64,000 nt of DNA, from contig JBJMIG010000022.1 in NCBI GenBank assembly GCA_045806965.1, positions 1-64,000 on the forward strand, in the 5' to 3' direction. The translations under genes and the position numbers were made by a program. Source of the stretch: DASYTH01 sp045806965. Lineage in GTDB: Bacteria; Actinomycetota; Actinomycetes; Mycobacteriales; Pseudonocardiaceae. This document shows positions 50,770-58,721 of the stretch, one piece after another. How positions within the stretch are numbered: position 1 is the first letter of the stretch; each line of letters starts with the position of its first letter. The notes under the pieces were generated by a model, which made no database searches, had not been told where the DNA came from, and was given only the letters and a program-made list of their open reading frames with translations.

Positions 50770-52323
50770 TCAATGACGACGGAGCAGGCCGTCCCGGGGG
50801 CCACGCCGGTCGTTCGTGAGCGACGTCGGGCTCGGCAACGGCGCGGCAGCCGGCGCGGTGGTCGTGGGGCGCCGGGAGAACCGCATGGCGCCGTCGTCGA
50901 TCCGGCCGTACCGCAGGTTCAGCAAGTCACGCGGGTAGCTCATACCGAGCCGCCATGGCGCCCGGGAGCCGGCCCGCGGAAACTCGTGGATGGCGCGCAA
51001 CACGTACCCGGCCTGGAAGTCGAGCAGCGGCCGCCCGGTGACGCTCGGGTCGTCGTTGACCGGAACGCACTGGTCGTAGCCGTTGGCGTCGAGGTGGCGT
51101 AACAGCCGCACGACGTACTCGCCGACGAGGTCGGCCTTCAATGTCCAGGACGCGTTCGTGTAGCCGATGGTGAAGGCGAAGTTCGGCACGCCGCTGAGCA
51201 TCATGCCCTTGTACGCCATGGTTTCCGGCAGCTCGACGGCACGGCCGTCGACGGTGAGCCGGATGCCGCCGAACACCAGCATCCGCAGCCCGGTCGCGGT
51301 GACCACGATGTCGGCCTCGAGTTCGGTGCCCGACGCCAGGCGCGGCCCGGTCGCGGTGAATCCGGTGATGTGGTCGGTCACCACCGACGCCGTACCCTGT
51401 CGGATCGCGCTGAACAGGTCGCCGTCCGGCACCAAGCACAGCCGCTGATCCCAGGGTTGATAGCTCGGTTTGAAGTGGGTGTCGACGTCATAGCCCGGCG
51501 GCAGCCGGCGGATCGCCGCCTTGCGGATCATGGACTTCAGCACGCCGGGGCGGCGCCGGCTGAGCCGGTAGATCAACGTGCCCATCAACACGTTCTTCCA
51601 CCGCGCGACGGTGTACGCGCGGCGCGCGCCGAGCACCCGCCGCAATGTGTTCGCGATGGCGTCCTCGGCCGGCAGGGACAGGATGTAGGTGGGCGAGCGT
51701 TGCAGCATCGTCACGTGTGCGGCGCGGTCGGTCATGGCCGGCACGAGCGTCACCGCGGTCGCGCCACTGCCGATGACGACGACCTTCTTGCCGGTGTAGT
51801 CGAGGTCGCCCGGCCAGTGCTGCGGGTGGACCACGGTGCCGCCGAACCGCTCGATCCCCGGGAACTCGGGCGTGTGGCCGGCGTCGTAGTGGTAATAACC
51901 GCTGCAGACATAGAGAAAGCTCGCGGTGAGCTGGACCGGGTCGCCGCCATGGTCCGCTTCCACGGTCCATCGCGCGTCCATAGTGGACCATGCCGCACGC
52001 ACCACCCGGTGCCCGAAGCGGATGTGCCGGTCGATGCCTGCCTCGGTGGCGGTGTCGCGCACGTAGCGCAGGATCGACGGCCCGTCGGCGATCGCCTTCG
52101 CCTGCGTCCACGGCCGGAACCGGTAGCCGAGGGTGTGCATGTCCGAATCGGACCGCACCCCCGGATACCGGAACAGGTCCCAGGTCCCGCCAACGGCATC
52201 GCGGGCCTCGAGAATGGTGTAGGTCCGGTTCGGAAAAGCGGTCTGGAGATGGTGCGCGGCACCAATTCCGGACAGGCCGGCACCGACGATCAACACATCG
52301 ACGTGTTCGGTGGGGTTGTTCAT
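50770..52323 (-). CDS. Flavin-containing monooxygenase (Baeyer-Villiger type)
   Basis: 517 residues. The FAD-binding VLIVGAGLSGIGAAHHL is at the N-terminus, GTWDLFRYPGVRSDSDMHT matches the BVMO/FMO region, and the second Rossmann motif VVIGSGATAVTLVP binds NADPH. The fingerprint region FPGIERFGGTVVHPQHW is a variant of FxGxxxHxxxW. Oxidises a ketone or heteroatom substrate, unknown. ATG at 52323 preceded by GGAGG and overlapping the P450 stop (ATGA), so it is the second gene of that operon, under the divergent TetR regulator. Confidence 0.9.
   Translation of the reverse strand: MNNPTEHVDVLIVGAGLSGIGAAHHLQTAFPNRTYTILEARDAVGGTWDLFRYPGVRSDSDMHTLGYRFRPWTQAKAIADGPSILRYVRDTATEAGIDRHIRFGHRVVRAAWSTMDARWTVEADHGGDPVQLTASFLYVCSGYYHYDAGHTPEFPGIERFGGTVVHPQHWPGDLDYTGKKVVVIGSGATAVTLVPAMTDRAAHVTMLQRSPTYILSLPAEDAIANTLRRVLGARRAYTVARWKNVLMGTLIYRLSRRRPGVLKSMIRKAAIRRLPPGYDVDTHFKPSYQPWDQRLCLVPDGDLFSAIRQGTASVVTDHITGFTATGPRLASGTELEADIVVTATGLRMLVFGGIRLTVDGRAVELPETMAYKGMMLSGVPNFAFTIGYTNASWTLKADLVGEYVVRLLRHLDANGYDQCVPVNDDPSVTGRPLLDFQAGYVLRAIHEFPRAGSRAPWRLGMSYPRDLLNLRYGRIDDGAMRFSRRPTTTAPAAAPLPSPTSLTNDRRGPRDGLLRRH
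51976..51988. repeat. GTCCA-N3-TGGAC palindrome, copy 4 (inside the monooxygenase gene)
   Basis: GTCCATAGTGGAC, exactly the reverse complement of the copy at 30394. Within coding sequence. Confidence 0.5.
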
Positions 52324-53714
52324 CCGGCCTCCGTCTGCCGCACTGGACTCGGGTCGTCGACGACGGTTCGCCGGGCGCGCGGACGGACCACCGCGAGCCC
52401 GCCCTTGGCCGGTGCGCTGGCGATGCCGCGGGAGTGCCATCGCTCGGCACGCTCGGCGGTCGGCTCCAGAGCGAACTCGCGGAGCATGGTGCGCAGTACG
52501 ACGTTCAGCTCCATGTTGGCGAACGCCGCACCGAGGCAACGCCGGCTGCCGCCACCGAACGGGATCCAGTGGTGCAGGTCCGGCCGGGCGCCGACGAACC
52601 GCGACGGGTCGAACGCTCTCGCGTTCGGGAACACCGCGTCATCGCCGTGGATCAGGGTGATGCTGACCAATACCGCGCAACCCTTCGGCACGGTCCACCG
52701 GCCGAGTTGGACACTCTCGGCCTTCACCTGCCGGCCAACCAGGTCGATGACCGGACGGGTGCGCTGCACCTCGAGTATGGTCGCCTCGCGCAACACCTTG
52801 CCGCCCACGTCCACCTCCGCGACCAGTTCGCGCAGCACCCTTGGGTGCCGGCGCAGCCGCTCGACCAGCCAGGCGAGCGTGGTCGCGGTTGTCTCGTGAC
52901 CGGCGGCGAGCAGGGTGAGCAACTGATCGGCGATCTCGCTTCGGCTCAGCCGTGAGCCGTCGTCGTAGCGGCTCTGGAGCAGCAACGCGAGGACGTCGTC
53001 GCGCTGGTCGAGTTGACCACCTTGATCGGCGCCGCGCTCGGCGTTGTCCATCAACCGCTCGACGATCTCGTCGTACTCGCGGCGCATGGCGTAGAACCGG
53101 CCCCATGGGCTCCACCGCGCCCGGCCCAGCTTCGGCACCGGCACCACGGCCAGCCGGGAGCCGAGGCTGACCAACCGGGGCAGCAGGTCGCGCAGCCGGT
53201 CGAACTCGGTTCCCTCCGCGCCGAACACCGCGCGCAGGATGGCATTGAGCGTGATGCGCATGGTCGACGGCATGATCGGGAACGGCCGGCCGTGTGGCCA
53301 GCAAGCCAGTTCGCGCGCCGTCTCCTCCTCGACGATCCGCTCGTAGGAGGCCAGCCGGCGGCCGTGAAACGGTGGCACGAGCAGCTTTCGCTGCGCGCGG
53401 TGCGCCTCGCCGCGGAGCGCGAACAGCGACCCGGGTCCGAGCACCCGCCCGAGGTTGACCTCCAGGTTGTCCACCATGTCCGGTCCGGCCGTGAACAGCT
53501 GCTTGATCTCGGCGGGGTGACTGATCACCACCGCCCGGCCGAACACCGGCGCGTTGACCGTGAAGGCGTCGCCGTAGCGGTCGCGGAGCCGACGCATACC
53601 GCGCTGCGGAGCCAGCAGCGCGTAGGCGCCCTGGACGAACCGGGGCGTCGACGGGCCTGGCGGAAGCGTCCCGGCCGTCCCGGCCGTCCCGGCGGTCACA
53701 GTCGTTCCGGTCAT
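52320..53714 (-). CDS. Cytochrome P450
   Basis: 464 residues from the ATG at 53712-53714. I-helix oxygen-binding motif AAGHETTATT, K-helix ExxR in EVQRTRPV, haem-binding FGGGSRRCLG (Cys near 393). It resembles soluble actinobacterial P450s with longer, eukaryote-like haem loops. Substrate unknown. It heads a P450-monooxygenase operon. Two near-identical palindromes lie between it and the divergent TetR gene, so regulation by that TetR protein is likely. Confidence 0.93.
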   Translation of the reverse strand: MTGTTVTAGTAGTAGTLPPGPSTPRFVQGAYALLAPQRGMRRLRDRYGDAFTVNAPVFGRAVVISHPAEIKQLFTAGPDMVDNLEVNLGRVLGPGSLFALRGEAHRAQRKLLVPPFHGRRLASYERIVEEETARELACWPHGRPFPIMPSTMRITLNAILRAVFGAEGTEFDRLRDLLPRLVSLGSRLAVVPVPKLGRARWSPWGRFYAMRREYDEIVERLMDNAERGADQGGQLDQRDDVLALLLQSRYDDGSRLSRSEIADQLLTLLAAGHETTATTLAWLVERLRRHPRVLRELVAEVDVGGKVLREATILEVQRTRPVIDLVGRQVKAESVQLGRWTVPKGCAVLVSITLIHGDDAVFPNARAFDPSRFVGARPDLHHWIPFGGGSRRCLGAAFANMELNVVLRTMLREFALEPTAERAERWHSRGIASAPAKGGLAVVRPRARRTVVDDPSPVRQTEAG

Positions 53715-53737
53715 CGAGGCACCCACCCTCAGCACGC

Positions 53738-53753
53738 GGTACATGGACGTACC
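53738..53753. promoter_or_regulatory. TetR operator site 1, GGTAC-N6-GTACC
   Basis: Palindrome GGTACATGGACGTACC, 24 bases from the P450 start. It is the reverse complement of site 2 with one mismatch. Confidence 0.65.
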
Positions 53754-53763
53754 AGGGCGCTAC

Positions 53764-53779
53764 GGTACGCCCATGTACC
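53764..53779. promoter_or_regulatory. TetR operator site 2, GGTAC-N6-GTACC
   Basis: Palindrome GGTACGCCCATGTACC, centred 26 bp from site 1 and 37 bases from the TetR start. The pair suggests two dimers on the shared promoter region. Confidence 0.65.
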
Positions 53780-53815
53780 ATTCGGCACAAGGCCGCGCCC
53801 GGCGAGAGGTATAGC

Positions 53816-54460
53816 GTGACCACGGTGACGACCGCGCGAGACCAGCGCCCGGCAGCCACCGTGCCTGCCGGCCGCCAGGGGCCCCCGAGCGCGACCTCCT
53901 TCCACCGGCGGCTGCTCGACGGTCTCGCCGCGTCGATCGCGCAGGACGGCTACCGCAACACCACGGTGGCCGACGTCGTGCGCCGCGCCCGCACCTCCCG
54001 GCGGACCTTCTACGAGCACTTCGCCAGCAAGGAAGCATGCTTCGTCGCGCTGGCCAACGACACCACGGCCGAGATGATCCGGCGCATCTCCGCCGCCGTC
54101 GACCCGCGCGCACCGTGGGCCGGTCAGGTGCGGCAGGCGGTCGAGGCGTGGATCGAGTGCGCGGAATCCGAGCCCGCCATCATGCTCAGCTGGATCCGCG
54201 ACGTGCCCTCGCTCGGCATCGCGGCCCGCGAGTTGCAACGCGACGCGATGGAAGCGTTCGTCGCCATGATCCAGACCCTCTGCGACACCGAGGAGTGGCG
54301 CAGCGTCGGAGTCGGCCCGGTGCCCCGGCAGCTGGCGATCATGCTGATCGGCGGCCTACGCGAGCTGATCGCGACCACCGTGGAGGACGGCGGCCAGGTC
54401 CGCGACATCGTCGACGTCGCGACCCAGGCCTCGATCGCGCTGCTCGGCCCGCTCGGCTGA
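53816..54460 (+). CDS. TetR family transcriptional regulator
   Basis: 214 residues. HTH about 28-75: LAASIAQDGYRNTTVADVV, then RRARTSRRTFYEHFASKEACFVAL, typical of the family (quoted in parts). The ligand-binding C-terminal domain is not diagnostic. GTG start at 53816. Divergent from the P450-monooxygenase operon with two GGTAC-N6-GTACC sites between, so it probably represses that operon and itself. Confidence 0.9.
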   Translation: MTTVTTARDQRPAATVPAGRQGPPSATSFHRRLLDGLAASIAQDGYRNTTVADVVRRARTSRRTFYEHFASKEACFVALANDTTAEMIRRISAAVDPRAPWAGQVRQAVEAWIECAESEPAIMLSWIRDVPSLGIAARELQRDAMEAFVAMIQTLCDTEEWRSVGVGPVPRQLAIMLIGGLRELIATTVEDGGQVRDIVDVATQASIALLGPLG

Positions 54461-54483
54461 CGGCCGCCGGCTCGGGGCCGTCC

Positions 54484-54930
54484 TCAGGCGGGCTGATCCC
54501 GCCGCGCTTCCACGGCGTGCTCCGGGTCCGATTGCCCGGTGGGGATCTCGGCCCAGAGCGTCTTGCTGTCCTGGCGGCGGTGCACGCCCCACTGGGCCAT
54601 CGCGGCGATCATGTTCAGGCCGCGGCCGCGGTGCCGACCGAGCCGGGAGGTGCCCGGCGTCGGCGGCAGATCCGGGCTGGCGTCGTCGACCTCGATCCGC
54701 AGTACCTGACGTTCGGCGTGGTACGACACGCGCACACAGCGCGGACCGTTCGCGTGTTCGAGGGCGTTGGTCGCCAGTTCGGTGCCCACCAACTCCGCGT
54801 CCACCAGCTCGTCTGGGGTCAGGTTCGGAGCCATCGACCGGATCCAGGTACGCAGCAACGGCAGGGAACGATGACCCGGGAAGTCGAGCGCGAAGTGGCG
54901 CCCGTCGTCCCTGTCCCCTGACGTGTCCAC
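54484..54930 (-). CDS. RsbW-like ATP-binding protein
   Basis: 148 residues, an HATPase_c domain of anti-sigma/serine kinase type: N-box ELVGTELATNALEHA, G1 EVDDASPDLPP, G2 RGRGLNMIAAMAQ. Streptomycetes carry many stand-alone copies; some are anti-sigma factors, most unstudied. No sigma factor or anti-anti-sigma gene is adjacent. Converges with the TetR gene, 23 bases between stops. Confidence 0.83.
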   Translation of the reverse strand: MDTSGDRDDGRHFALDFPGHRSLPLLRTWIRSMAPNLTPDELVDAELVGTELATNALEHANGPRCVRVSYHAERQVLRIEVDDASPDLPPTPGTSRLGRHRGRGLNMIAAMAQWGVHRRQDSKTLWAEIPTGQSDPEHAVEARRDQPA

Positions 54931-55336
54931 GCGACTCCCTCATGCCCGCGTTGCTGATCCGGGGTGCGGGCTCCTCGACCGTCGACCTGGGTTGACGGTG
55001 CATTCGGAGGGTAGCCCGACAGCTCGCGAGCCAACCGAACCCGGTCATGCGCGCCGCGCCGGACCGACCGAGCCGAAGATGGACCACCCCCAGCGCTCGC
55101 CGAAGGGGAGGGGCGAGCGCCGGGGATGGGGCTGGGGGGGTCGGTGCGGCGGTCGCCTCTCGGCGAAGGACACGAACACGGCTCCAGCAGCGCTGGTATT
55201 CCGTGACGTCAATGGTTGGAGCCCGGGGACACTATCCGCACCGACCAACACGCATAACGGTTGAAGCAGACGGGCAAGTTCCGGTCCGCGAAGTGACGTC
55301 GGACATACGCCGCCCGCCCGAACCAGCATGGTCGAG
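54931..55336. other. Gene-free interval
   Basis: 406 bases between the RsbW-like and DinB genes, both on the minus strand. Several short frames are open but none has a Shine-Dalgarno with protein-like composition. Nothing recognised. Confidence 0.45.
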
Positions 55337-55906
55337 TCAGCCCATGCTCTTGGCGCCGTCGAGGGACTCGCGAATGATGTCGGCGTGTCCGGCGTGTTGA
55401 GCGGTCTCGGCGATGATGTGCATCAGCACCCGGCGAGCCGACCAGGCCGTCTTGGGTTCGAACCACGGAGCCTTGGGCAACGGTTGGGTGCTCCCGAGAT
55501 CGGGCATCGTGGCGACGAGCCGGTCGGTGCCCGCGGCCACGTCGGCGTAGTCGGCGAGCACACCGGCCAGCGTCTCGTGGGGTAGCAGCCGGAACTCGTC
55601 GGCCCGCCGGGCCAAGTCCTCCTCGGTCATGGCCGTGAAGTCGCCCATCGCGGACGGGCCGGTTCGGATGAAGTTCACCCAGTTCCGCTCGACCGTGGTG
55701 ACGTGCTTGATCAGACCGCCAAGGCACAGCTCGCTCGCCGTGGTCCGCTGCCTGGCTTGCTCGTCGGTGAGATCGCGGGCGGTGAAGCGCAGGAAGTGCC
55801 GGTTCTTGGCCAGCATCGCCAGAAGGTCGGCGCGCTCGCCGGAGGCGGTCGATGCCTCGGCCGAATCCCGAGTGCTCGGCTGATCCAGGGTCGTCGTCTC
55901 GGTCAC
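55337..55906 (-). CDS. DinB family protein
   Basis: 189 residues, a four-helix DinB/YfiT-like domain with a metal-binding His triad: LGGLIKHVTTVERNW, then HIIAETAQHAGHADIIRE. This family (DUF664/DinB_2 type) includes thiol transferases using mycothiol or bacillithiol; the reaction here is unknown. Divergent from a WYL regulator with a perfect palindrome between, suggesting control by it. Confidence 0.85.
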   Translation of the reverse strand: MTETTTLDQPSTRDSAEASTASGERADLLAMLAKNRHFLRFTARDLTDEQARQRTTASELCLGGLIKHVTTVERNWVNFIRTGPSAMGDFTAMTEEDLARRADEFRLLPHETLAGVLADYADVAAGTDRLVATMPDLGSTQPLPKAPWFEPKTAWSARRVLMHIIAETAQHAGHADIIRESLDGAKSMG

Positions 55907-55962
55907 GGTTGGGCCTTTCGTCGTGAAGTGCGTCGGTCAGGACCCACCCTAGAAGCGATAGC

Positions 55963-55977
55963 GGTCAGTTTCTGACC
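55963..55977. promoter_or_regulatory. Palindrome GGTCAG-TTT-CTGACC
   Basis: Perfect 6-bp arms, 23 bases before the WYL regulator start and 57 bases from the DinB start. Likely operator of the WYL regulator. Confidence 0.6.
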
Positions 55978-56000
55978 TCAATTACGGGCAGAATACGGTT

Positions 56001-56963
56001 ATGGCGAACACCAGCACCCGGACGCTGCGGCTGCTGTCCCTGCTCCAGAACCACCGGTACTGGCCCGGCACGGACCTGGCCGAGCGGTTGGGGGTGTCGG
56101 TCCGCACCCTGCGCCGCGACATCGACCGGCTGCGTGAACTCGGCTACCCCGTCGAGGCGCAACGCGGCGTCGACGGCGGCTACCAACTCGCCGCCGGTGC
56201 CGTGTTGCCGCCGTTGCAGGTCGACGACGACGAGGCGGTCGCGCTGGCCGTCGGGTTGCAGGCGGCGGCGCAGGGTCAGGTCGAGGGCATCGCCGAGGCT
56301 GGCGTGCGGGTGCTGGCCAAGCTGGTTCAGGTGATGCCGGCCCGGTTGCGGCGCCGGGTCGAGGCGTTGCGCGCGATGACCGTGCCCGCGAGCTGGGGCG
56401 GCACCGGCCAAGCGGCCGTCGACCCTGGCGCGCTCACCACGATCGCGTTGGCCGGTAGGGACAGCGAACGCCTTCGCTTCTCCTACACCGCCACCGGTGG
56501 CGAGCACACCGCACGGCACGTCGAACCGCACCGGCTGGTCTGGCTCGGCCGCCGCTGGTACCTGGTCGCCTACGACCTCACCCGGCATGACTGGCGCACC
56601 TTTCGGGTGGACCGGCTGAGCGCACCAAGCCCCACCGGCGCCCGGTTCCGGCCGCGCGAACTGCCGGGCGCCGACGCCGCCGCGTTCATTCGCGCCAGCA
56701 TGGGCAACCTGCCTCACCCGTACCGGACAGAGGTCGTGGTCGACGCGCCGGCGGCGATCGTGCGGGACCGGATCGGCCGTTGGTGGACCGTCGAGGACAT
56801 CGACGCCGACCACTGCCGAATCCACATGACGACCGACTCCCTGGACTGGCCGGCCATGGCCCTTGGCGTGCTCGACGCCGACTTCCACGTCGTGCACCCG
56901 CCCGAACTACTCGACAAGATCCACAACTGGGGCGACCGATTCACCCGCGCCCGGTCGGCCTGA
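56001..56963 (+). CDS. WYL-domain transcriptional regulator (YafY-like)
   Basis: 320 residues: an N-terminal HTH (RTLRLLSLLQNHRYW, LAERLGVSVRTLRRDIDRLREL), a WYL domain about 135-210 (RHVEPHRLVWLGRRWYLVAYD), and a WCX C-terminal domain. In related proteins the WYL domain binds ligands, sometimes nucleic acids. Common as a divergent partner of DinB or glyoxalase genes in actinomycetes, as here. ATG at 56001. Confidence 0.9.
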   Translation: MANTSTRTLRLLSLLQNHRYWPGTDLAERLGVSVRTLRRDIDRLRELGYPVEAQRGVDGGYQLAAGAVLPPLQVDDDEAVALAVGLQAAAQGQVEGIAEAGVRVLAKLVQVMPARLRRRVEALRAMTVPASWGGTGQAAVDPGALTTIALAGRDSERLRFSYTATGGEHTARHVEPHRLVWLGRRWYLVAYDLTRHDWRTFRVDRLSAPSPTGARFRPRELPGADAAAFIRASMGNLPHPYRTEVVVDAPAAIVRDRIGRWWTVEDIDADHCRIHMTTDSLDWPAMALGVLDADFHVVHPPELLDKIHNWGDRFTRARSA

Positions 56964-57025
56964 ACCTGACGGCACACCAGCAACGGTTGTCCGATCAGCA
57001 CATCGTCATCGAGCATCGTCCCCGA

Positions 57026-57556
57026 TCATGGGGTGGGCGAGGGTGCGTGAGCGCCGCCGACGATCCGGCGCAGGGCGGCGATGTGGCCGGCGCTGGCGGA
57101 TCGCCCTTCTGTGGTAAGGCCGAGCCAGACCCGCTGCCGGGTATCGCGCACGGCCCGGCGTTGCTGGAGGTAGCCGGCGTCCGCGAGCACCGGCGACCGG
57201 CGGCCACCACGCGTATTTGGAGCCGCCCGCACCCACGAGCAGGAGCACGGCCACCGGTCCGTAGAGCGCGACGACTTCCCACCAGCGCATGGCGCTGCGC
57301 CTACAGGACTCGCAGACGCCACGGCGCGGCTGGCCGCGATGTTGAGCCGGAGCAGGAACACCGCGGCCACGGCGACGCTGACCAAGCCCAACCAAGCCGG
57401 TAACAGCATCGCCAACGACAGTGCGGCTAGCCCGGCCCCGTTTGCGAGCCAGTACCACGCCGGATACCCGGCCCACGCCACACGCGCCCGGCTGTGCCGC
57501 ACCGACACCAGCGCCGCGGACGCCCTCGGCCGAGCTGATCGCCCCTGTGTTTCCAT
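57026..57556 (-). pseudogene. Decayed membrane-protein/winged-helix regulator remnant
   Basis: From the ATG at 57556 a membrane protein begins (GYPAWYWLANGAGLAALSLAMLLPAW, quoted in part; FLLRLNIAASR). It continues in another frame near 57310 (MRWWEVVALYGPVAVLLLVGAGGSKYAWW, quoted in part). From about 57195, back in the first frame, comes LADAGYLQQRRAVRDTRQRVWLGLTTEGR, the C-terminal end of a MarR/ArsR-like winged-helix regulator (quoted across its length). The regulator's N-terminus is absent. This looks like a two-gene pair collapsed by a deletion and frameshifts. Confidence 0.65.
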
Positions 57557-57570
57557 ATCGGATCGCCGGG

Positions 57571-58536
57571 TCAGCGCCCACTGAGCTGCGGCGACGCGGA
57601 GTCGAACGTGGCCAGCAGGGCGTCCCGGCCGATCATCACCGCCCGGCGCAACGCTTCCGGGTCGGTCTCGAGGCGGGACACCGGCGCGGTGCCCACCGGC
57701 GGGCGGACCTGGAGCAGCGCCGGGAGTCCCGGCGTTGCGGCCGCTCGGCCGGCCAGCAGTTCCTCGTCGATCTGGCGCTGTTGCGGCCGGCCCTGCCAGG
57801 CGAGGAGCGCACCCGGCGCCGAGCGCCGCAGGTAGCGGGAGATCAGCGCGTTCTCCAGTCGGGACGGTGCGGAGATCGCCTCGTCGGGCCGGCGAGTGCG
57901 CAGTACCAGGACGTCCGTCGCCCCGTCCCGCAACGCCGTGCGAAAAGCGAGCGGTTCGGCCAACCCACCGTCGACGAACCGACGGCCGGCCAACTCGACC
58001 GGCGGGCCGGCGAGCAGCGGCATGCAGGCGCTGCACCGCAACGCCAGCTTGAGCGTGGCCTCGTCGGTGATGAACGGGTGCAGGTCCACCGACTCCCCGG
58101 TGCGGACGTCGGTGGCCAGCGGGTGCAACGGGACCGGGCTGGCCAGCACCGCGGCCCAGTCCATCGGCACGATCGAGTCGTAGATCGTGTTGATCGTGTA
58201 CTCGATGTCCACGACGGGTTTGCCGCGCAGACCACGCGGCAGGTTGGTGATCCGGCGCATCACGCCGGGGCGCCACCAGCCCGGGATGCCGTGCGCTGCC
58301 CCACCGGAAACCAACCAGCCACCGCTGATCGCCCCGGCCGAGCTGCCGTAGACGGCGTCAAAGCTGTGCAGCAGCCCCAGTTCCGACAACGCCAGCACCA
58401 TGCCGCTGGAGAACGCGCCTCGGCTGCCGCCGCCCTCGACGGCCAGCACCACCCGGCGCTGGTCCGCGCGCCGGCCGGGCGCACTGCCCGACCGGGACCG
58501 CTCCAGGATCACGTCGAGCACAGGGTGTGCGATCAC
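57571..58536 (-). CDS. Patatin-like phospholipase
   Basis: 321 residues with the patatin Ser-Asp dyad: oxyanion loop EGGGSRGAFSSG, nucleophile elbow YGSSAGAISG, and DGG in RRFVDGGLAEPLAF. Probably a cytosolic lipid acyl hydrolase. GTG at 58536 is chosen because an AGGGTGGG box lies just upstream and VIAHPVLDVILERSRSG is a normal start for this group; the longer frame to 58689 is not protein-like. The pseudogene lies 14 bases downstream. Confidence 0.88.
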   Translation of the reverse strand: MIAHPVLDVILERSRSGSAPGRRADQRRVVLAVEGGGSRGAFSSGMVLALSELGLLHSFDAVYGSSAGAISGGWLVSGGAAHGIPGWWRPGVMRRITNLPRGLRGKPVVDIEYTINTIYDSIVPMDWAAVLASPVPLHPLATDVRTGESVDLHPFITDEATLKLALRCSACMPLLAGPPVELAGRRFVDGGLAEPLAFRTALRDGATDVLVLRTRRPDEAISAPSRLENALISRYLRRSAPGALLAWQGRPQQRQIDEELLAGRAAATPGLPALLQVRPPVGTAPVSRLETDPEALRRAVMIGRDALLATFDSASPQLSGR

Positions 58537-58721
58537 AGGATCCCACCCTACTGGCGTCGTGCGCGGCCCTGATCCACTCGTCGCCGCGCGAACCGCGATG
58601 ACGGCGGTTGACAGCGGTTGACACGCTGTGGCAGTGCTTTTACGCTCCGATATGACGGAATACCGAATTGCATTCGAAATCTCGAACATTCCGACCTGCG
58701 CGGAGAACGGTGAGGTTCATC

